This document shows, piece after piece, positions 57,954-64,000 of a DNA stretch of 64,000 bases. The translations under genes and the position numbers were made by a program. Source of the stretch: Rhodospira trueperi (GTDB lineage Bacteria > Pseudomonadota > Alphaproteobacteria > Rhodospirillales > Rhodospirillaceae); assembly GCF_900101965.1 (NCBI RefSeq), contig NZ_FNAP01000005.1, positions 186,001-250,000 on the forward strand, read 5' to 3'. Within the stretch, counting starts at the first letter, position 1; each line of letters starts with the position of its first letter. Below the pieces are notes generated by a model. The model was not told where the DNA came from. It did no database searches and saw nothing but the letters and a program-made list of their open reading frames with translations.

Positions 57954-58430
57954 GTGATTCGGGTGCAGACGGAGCCGTTCGACATCGGCGCGGAGGTCGG
58001 GGCTTTTTCGCGCGGCACCGGGCGCATCGGCGGCGTGGCGACCTTCGCCGGGCTGGTGCGCGACTCCCTGGGGGAGCGGCCGGAAGGGGCTCCGCCGGTG
58101 CGTGCCTTGACCCTGGAGCACTACCCCGGCATGACCGAACGCCAATTGGAGCGGATCGAGGCCGAGGCGCGGCGCCGCTGGGAGCTGGCCGATGTGCTGG
58201 TGATTCACCGCGTCGGCCGCATGGAGCCGGGCGAGCCCATCGTGCTGGTGTGCACGGCGGCGGCGCACCGGGGGGCGGCTCTGGACAGTTGCGCCTTCCT
58301 CATCGACTGGCTGAAGACCAGGGCACCGTTCTGGAAGCGTGAGGAAACTCCGGACGGCGATCACTGGGTCGCGGCCCGCGCCAGCGATGATGACGCGGCC
58401 AAGCGGTGGGACCGAGACGGGTGTTCGTAG
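57954..58430 (+). CDS. moaE: Molybdopterin synthase large subunit MoaE
   Basis: A 158-residue catalytic subunit that with MoaD puts the dithiolene sulfurs into molybdopterin. Key features are G-V-A-T-F-A-G-L-V-R, A-L-T-L-E-H-Y-P-G-M, H-R-V-G-R-M-E-P-G-E and the lysine motif D-W-L-K-T-R-A-P-F-W-K-R-E with both catalytic lysines. The start is a GTG at 57954. The TAG stop lies inside the first bases of a REP-like element, so the repeat contributes to the gene end. Confidence 0.94.
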   Translation: MIRVQTEPFDIGAEVGAFSRGTGRIGGVATFAGLVRDSLGERPEGAPPVRALTLEHYPGMTERQLERIEAEARRRWELADVLVIHRVGRMEPGEPIVLVCTAAAHRGAALDSCAFLIDWLKTRAPFWKREETPDGDHWVAARASDDDAAKRWDRDGCS

Positions 58431-58515
58431 GGCGGGTTCGCGCTTTTGGCGCAACCCGCCATGAGCGTTTATTTTCCGGCGGATTGGCCCGCTACGCGGG
58501 CCGAATCCACCCTAC
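58427..58515 (+). repeat. Double-hairpin REP-like element, copy 2
   Basis: Same plan as at 23298-23375: GTAGGGCGGGTTCGCGC with GCGCAACCCGCC, then GGCGGATTGGCCCGC with GCGGGCCGAATCCACC, and CCTAC at the end. Its first bases include the moaE stop codon. It separates moaE from the convergent folD. Confidence 0.8.
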
Positions 58516-59402
58516 GCGTCCCGACCCCGCTCCACCCCCGCCATCCGACACGCGGCCTCCACCGTGTTGTCGAGCAGGCAGGCGATGGTCATCGGCCCCA
58601 CGCCGCCCGGCACCGGGGTGATGGCGCCCGCTACCTCTTTCGCCGCGTCGAAGTCCACGTCGCCGACCAGCCGGCCCTTCTCCTGGCCCGGCTCCGGCGG
58701 CAGGCGGTTGATGCCGACGTCGATGACCGTGGCCCCCGGCTTGATCCAATCGCCCTTGACCATCAGCGGCCGGCCGGCGGCGGCGACCAGGATGTCGGCG
58801 CGGCGGCATTCCTCGGCCAGATCGCGGGTGCGCGAATGGGCCACGGTCACCGTGCAGTTGGCGGCCAGCAGCAACTGCCCCATCGGCTTGCCCATCAGGT
58901 TGGAGCGGCCCACCACCAGCGCCCGGGCGCCGGTCAGGTCCCCCAGCACATCCCGCAGCAGCATCATGCAGCCCTTGGGCGTGCAGGGCACCAGGGCCGG
59001 CGCGCCCGACGCCAGATTGCCGACGCTCACCGGATGCAACCCGTCCACGTCCTTGGCGGGGTCGATGGCCTCGACCACCCGGTGCGGGTCCAGCCCGGCC
59101 GGCAGCGGCAACTGCACCAGAATGCCATGCACGGCCTCGTCCGCGTTCAGGCGGCCGATCAGGGCATCAAGCTCCGCCTGGGTGGTCTCGGCCGGCAAGC
59201 GATAGGTGGTGGAGGCCATGCCGGCCTCGCGGGCCATGCGCTCCTTGCTGCGGACATAGACCTGACTGGCCGGGTCCTCTCCCACCAGGATGACCGCCAA
59301 CCCCGGCACCAGACCACGCCCGGCCAGCCCCTTGACCTCATCAGCGAGGCGCGCGCGCAGACCGGCGGAAAAGGCTTTGCCATCAATGATGTGGGCAGGC
59401 AT
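58512..59402 (-). CDS. folD: Methylenetetrahydrofolate dehydrogenase/cyclohydrolase FolD
   Basis: A 296-residue bifunctional enzyme of one-carbon metabolism. Family motifs include [32 protein letters not shown] and [11 protein letters not shown]. The start at 59402 gives the normal N-terminus (M-P-A-H-I-I-D-G-K). Divergent from purU, which acts on its product 10-formyl-THF, so the shared upstream region may co-ordinate both. Confidence 0.96.
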   Translation of the reverse strand: MPAHIIDGKAFSAGLRARLADEVKGLAGRGLVPGLAVILVGEDPASQVYVRSKERMAREAGMASTTYRLPAETTQAELDALIGRLNADEAVHGILVQLPLPAGLDPHRVVEAIDPAKDVDGLHPVSVGNLASGAPALVPCTPKGCMMLLRDVLGDLTGARALVVGRSNLMGKPMGQLLLAANCTVTVAHSRTRDLAEECRRADILVAAAGRPLMVKGDWIKPGATVIDVGINRLPPEPGQEKGRLVGDVDFDAAKEVAGAITPVPGGVGPMTIACLLDNTVEAACRMAGVERGRDA

Positions 59403-59548
59403 GGTGGCTCCGGAAGCAAGGGTCGGGAGAACGGCGGGCGGCCGGACCATACGCCGTGACGCGGCGCGAGGGAAGGCGTTTCCCGATCCGATGTCCGGCC
59501 CTCCGCTTTGTGCCCTTTCCGCCGCCGACACGACCGGGATCCACCGCC

Positions 59549-60418
59549 ATGAACGCCGACCCGAATACCCCCTTTATCCTGACCATTCAATGTCCCGACG
59601 GTCTGGGCGTCCAGGCGGCGGTCATGGGCTTCCTCGCCGGCCATCAGGCGTTCATCACCGAATCCCACAGTTACGGTGACCCGCTGACGGGCCGGTTCTT
59701 CATGCGGGTGGTGTTCCGCGCCGGGCATCCCAACATGCCCGATCTGGAGACCCTGCGGATGCACTTCCAGACGGTGGCCACCAACTTCGGCATGGACTGG
59801 GGCCTGCACGACGCCACCGACCCGCCCCGCGTGCTGATCGCGGTGTCCCGCTTCGGCCACTGCATGAACGACCTGCTGCATCGCTGGCAATCAGGGCAGC
59901 TGCAGATCCGCATCCCGGCCATCGTCTCCAACCACACCGAGTTGCGCGGCTTCGCCGAGTGGCACGGGATTCCGTATCACCACCTGCCGGTCACGCCGGA
60001 CACCAAGCCCGAGCAGGAACGGCACATCCTCGATCTGATGGACAAGCACGAGATCGATCTGGTCGTGCTCGCCCGATACATGCAGGTGCTGTCGCCGGAG
60101 ATGAGCGCCGCCCTGAGCGGGCGCTGCATCAATATTCACCACTCCTTCCTGCCCAGCTTCAAGGGCGCCCGGCCTTACCAGCAGGCTCACGCCCGGGGCG
60201 TGAAGCTGATCGGGGCGACCGCGCATTATGTGACCGCGAACCTGGACGAGGGGCCGATCGTCGAGCAGGAAGTGGTGCGGGTGGACCACACTCACACCGG
60301 CGAGGAACTGGTGCGCATGGGCCGCGACGTGGAGACCGTCGTGCTGGCCCGGGCCGTGCGCTGGCACTGCGAGCGCCGGGTGTTCATGAATGACCACAAG
60401 ACGGTGGTGTTCAAGTAA
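59549..60418 (+). CDS. purU: Formyltetrahydrofolate deformylase PurU
   Basis: A 289-residue enzyme that releases formate from 10-formyl-THF to balance one-carbon pools. An N-terminal ACT-like domain ([16 protein letters not shown]) for feedback control is followed by the formyltransferase-type domain with [23 protein letters not shown] and G-A-T-A-H-Y-V-T. The ATG at 59549 gives the standard start. Confidence 0.95.
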   Translation: MNADPNTPFILTIQCPDGLGVQAAVMGFLAGHQAFITESHSYGDPLTGRFFMRVVFRAGHPNMPDLETLRMHFQTVATNFGMDWGLHDATDPPRVLIAVSRFGHCMNDLLHRWQSGQLQIRIPAIVSNHTELRGFAEWHGIPYHHLPVTPDTKPEQERHILDLMDKHEIDLVVLARYMQVLSPEMSAALSGRCINIHHSFLPSFKGARPYQQAHARGVKLIGATAHYVTANLDEGPIVEQEVVRVDHTHTGEELVRMGRDVETVVLARAVRWHCERRVFMNDHKTVVFK

Positions 60419-61060
<642 letters not shown>

Positions 61061-61069
61061 GAGGACCGC

Positions 61070-62434
<1,365 letters not shown>

Positions 62435-62749
62435 GCGCACCCGAGACCGGTGGTCCGGCTTGCCCTCGACCCGGGCCGGCCGGGCCGCCACACCCGCACC
62501 TGGAGCGGGTTGCGACCCTCTCCAGGCGCGCGTTCCTTCCTCCGCTTGCCCCGGGGCCGTGTGCCCCGGGGTCTTTTTTGAACAGGCGTTGCGTGCGCGA
62601 CATTGCACCACGCCAAAAGTCATAAGGGCACTCTTTGGAAGCACATACCTGCGAGTGCCTTCCTGACGTCAGTCTCTGGTGCTATATTGAAACGTAATCG
62701 AGCATACGCATAAGATTCAACATTTCACTTGTTCAACAAGGTTTTGTCA
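62435..62749. other. Intergenic region after amtB
   Basis: About 315 bases holding the glnK-amtB terminator and an AT-rich promoter region for the next small gene (TTGAAA at 62687-62692 and ATAAGA at 62710-62715, 17 bases apart). No gene is supported. Confidence 0.6.
62549..62579 (+). terminator. Rho-independent terminator of glnK-amtB
   Basis: Perfect nine-base arms CCCCGGGGC and GCCCCGGGG around CGTGT are followed by TCTTTTTT. It lies 115 bases after the amtB stop. Confidence 0.9.
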
Positions 62750-63082
62750 ATGCGGCCAACAACCAAGGACACCGGTCACGCGGCGTTGTTGTGGATTTTG
62801 TTCGAGAGCAGAGATCGCTACCGACTGGAACCCGATGTTCATCAGCGCATCCTCGGCACAATTCTGAGCCTTCCAGACGGGATGGCAACAAAACGGAAGC
62901 TGCAGAAGACCATCCGGGTTGCCTGCGATGAACTCTACCGCGACCAGACGAACCTCGCGCTGATGGATCTGGTGGACCGGTACCGGTCTTTTCAGGCCAC
63001 CATGGTCCGGTCCACGGAGCCCTGCATGCCTCCGGCCATGGGGCGGTGGGCCCCGATGTCTCTGGTGTGGCCGGCCGGATAG
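62750..63082 (+). CDS. Uncharacterised 110-residue protein
   Basis: A short gene of unknown family. The ATG at 62750 is preferred; the frame is open to a TTG 21 bases upstream. The N-terminal 80 residues look like a small folded helical domain (A-A-L-L-W-I-L-F-E-S-R-D-R-Y-R-L-E, R-I-L-G-T-I-L-S-L-P-D-G-M-A-T-K-R-K-L-Q). The last 25 residues are different in character and proline-rich, which may mean the natural stop was lost. No signal peptide or membrane helix. Confidence 0.6.
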   Translation: MRPTTKDTGHAALLWILFESRDRYRLEPDVHQRILGTILSLPDGMATKRKLQKTIRVACDELYRDQTNLALMDLVDRYRSFQATMVRSTEPCMPPAMGRWAPMSLVWPAG

Positions 63083-63205
63083 CCCGCCAATCGCGCCCCT
63101 TGTCGATCCGCACCGGCCGACCCGCCATGTCCCCGCGAAAAGTCTTGGGCCGGGCGGGGGGTTCGCGCCTATACTCCCGGCCATCAAGGTGACGACTCAG
63201 GGAGC

Positions 63206-64000
63206 GTGGTCGGCGTGGTGCGAGGAGGAGACGGACCCCAGTTGCCGGGACGGCTGGCGTTGGCCCTGATGGCGACCCTGCTGGTCGTCCCTCCGACGCC
63301 CGGTTCGGCCGACGTTCTCAGTGCCCGGGATCTGGCGGGCACCGGAGACGGCTTTCGCGATTTCGATCTCGGCAGAGACAGCGCACCGGCGATAGGCCCC
63401 ACCAGTGGCGGGATCTTGGGTGGACTGGCGCCGCCGTCGGGCAACGCTCCCGACATCCGCCTCAACCCGGTCCCTGAGGCCCCCGGCGTGACCGGAACCC
63501 TGCCCAACACACCCCGTCTGCAGCCGGTGACACCCATCGCCGTGCCAACGCCCCGCCTGCGACCGGTCCCGGACTCCCTGCCAGCCCTGAACGCACGCTC
63601 CGCCGCGCCACCGTCCGTCCCTGCGGGAACCGGGTCTCCGTTGAGCGGGCCTGCGCCCGTGTCCGCACCGTCGACCACGCCATCGTCACCCCCTGAGGCC
63701 ACCACGGCGGATCAGCCCGAGCCGACCCTGATCCGCGCTGATGAGCTGCGCTACGATCGCGACATCAATCTGTACCGGGCGCGCGGCAACGTGGAGTTGA
63801 CCAGTGATGGCCGTGTCGTCATGGCTGATACGGTGTCTTACAACGAAAAAACCGACATACTGACCGCGAATGGAAACGTGCGGGTCGTCGAAACGGACGG
63901 CACCGTTTACTTCGCGAACTATATCGAATTGTCGGCTGATTTCAAGGACGGCTTCGTGCGCGACATGTCGGTTCTGCTGGCGGATCGCTCGCGCATCGCG
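63206..64000 (+). CDS. lptD: LptD-like LPS-assembly protein (5' part)
   Basis: The gene continues past the window; 265 codons are visible. A signal segment (L-A-L-A-L-M-A-T-L-L-V-V-P-P) is followed by a long proline/serine-rich linker (residues about 60-165), unusually long for this position. Then the OstA/LptA-like N-terminal domain begins: I-R-A-D-E-L-R-Y-D-R-D, Y-R-A-R-G-N-V-E-L-T, A-D-T-V-S-Y-N-E-K-T-D-I-L-T-A-N-G-N-V. LptD is the outer-membrane barrel that inserts LPS. GTG codons at 63206, 63215 and 63218 are all possible starts; the best ribosome-site spacing is for the later two. LptA alone is less likely given the expected length. Confidence 0.82.
   Translation, partial: MVGVVRGGDGPQLPGRLALALMATLLVVPPTPGSADVLSARDLAGTGDGFRDFDLGRDSAPAIGPTSGGILGGLAPPSGNAPDIRLNPVPEAPGVTGTLPNTPRLQPVTPIAVPTPRLRPVPDSLPALNARSAAPPSVPAGTGSPLSGPAPVSAPSTTPSSPPEATTADQPEPTLIRADELRYDRDINLYRARGNVELTSDGRVVMADTVSYNEKTDILTANGNVRVVETDGTVYFANYIELSADFKDGFVRDMSVLLADRSRIA

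Noticed and set aside
63184-63705. Minus-strand frame opposite the lptD start
   Set aside because: The plus-strand signal peptide, linker and OstA domain are convincing; the minus frame is proline- and glycine-rich filler.

Overview
This is a GC-rich stretch of an alphaproteobacterial chromosome. Gene content points to the Rhodospirillales or a close relative: sdhCDAB order, a SAM-II riboswitch on metZ, a c-type cytochrome maturation operon, glnK-amtB, an IscR-like site before nfuA, and alphaproteobacterial-style parDE, higBA and mazE genes. The species cannot be named from the sequence alone. Most of the window is dense housekeeping DNA with many ATGA or GTGA stop/start overlaps.

Layout. 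1-5.0 kb: end of a cytochrome c maturation operon (ccmE', ccmF, ccmG, ccmH, ccmI). 5.0-6.5 kb: moeB and mobA for molybdenum cofactor. 6.4-8.9 kb, minus strand: a decayed MFS gene, nfuA with an IscR-like site, a DUF971/Trm112 pair and a parDE module. 9.0-10.6 kb: an orphan peptide-type ABC binding protein. 11.0-14.6 kb: sdhCDAB. 14.6-18.8 kb: a Fic gene with its centre deleted, then a TetR/EmrA/EmrB efflux unit with a clear operator. 18.6-20.9 kb: FmdB zinc ribbon, GFA protein, metZ under a SAM-II riboswitch and terminator, and a mazE-type antitoxin whose toxin is reduced to ten codons. 21.3-25.5 kb: a dpp-type permease/ATPase operon interrupted by a palindromic repeat. 25.6-39.5 kb: cell-wall enzymes (mepA, L,D-transpeptidase), higBA, a HAD phosphatase, a candidate small RNA, a sugar dehydrogenase, a PAS sensor kinase, UDG, GST, a Bcr-like exporter and small metabolic genes. 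39.6 kb: tRNA-Gln.

39.8-55.0 kb, all minus strand, is the most distinctive block: a Wzx/Wzy-type exopolysaccharide locus. Transcription appears to start near 53.15 kb and runs through an initiating sugar transferase fused to a PilZ-like domain, a Wza-type lipoprotein, a Wzz-type chain-length protein, a FemAB/CelD-like acyltransferase, a 48-codon microORF, a Wzy-type polymerase, two GT4 glycosyltransferases, a GNAT protein, a secreted glycoside-hydrolase-like protein, a MurJ/Wzx flippase and a CpsD-like ATPase lacking its P-loop lysine. A separate GT2 gene lies upstream, beyond an IS66 remnant. The locus ends about 190 bases from tRNA-Gln, and several of its parts are more AT-rich than their surroundings, so it may have been acquired.

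55.0-64 kb: a MITE-like element, then pgsA-moeA-moaD-moaE, folD, purU, a sigma-54-type promoter with glnK-amtB and a strong terminator, an unknown small gene, and the 5' part of an lptD-like gene cut by the window end. MoaD (C-terminal GG) and MoeB, encoded 52 kb apart, should act together, as should MoaE, MoeA and MobA in the same pathway.

A recurring theme is erosion and repeats. Two toxin-type genes (Fic and MazF) have lost their interior while their ends survive. One transporter is broken at a tetranucleotide repeat. At least four kinds of palindromic or dispersed repeat sit at gene ends.
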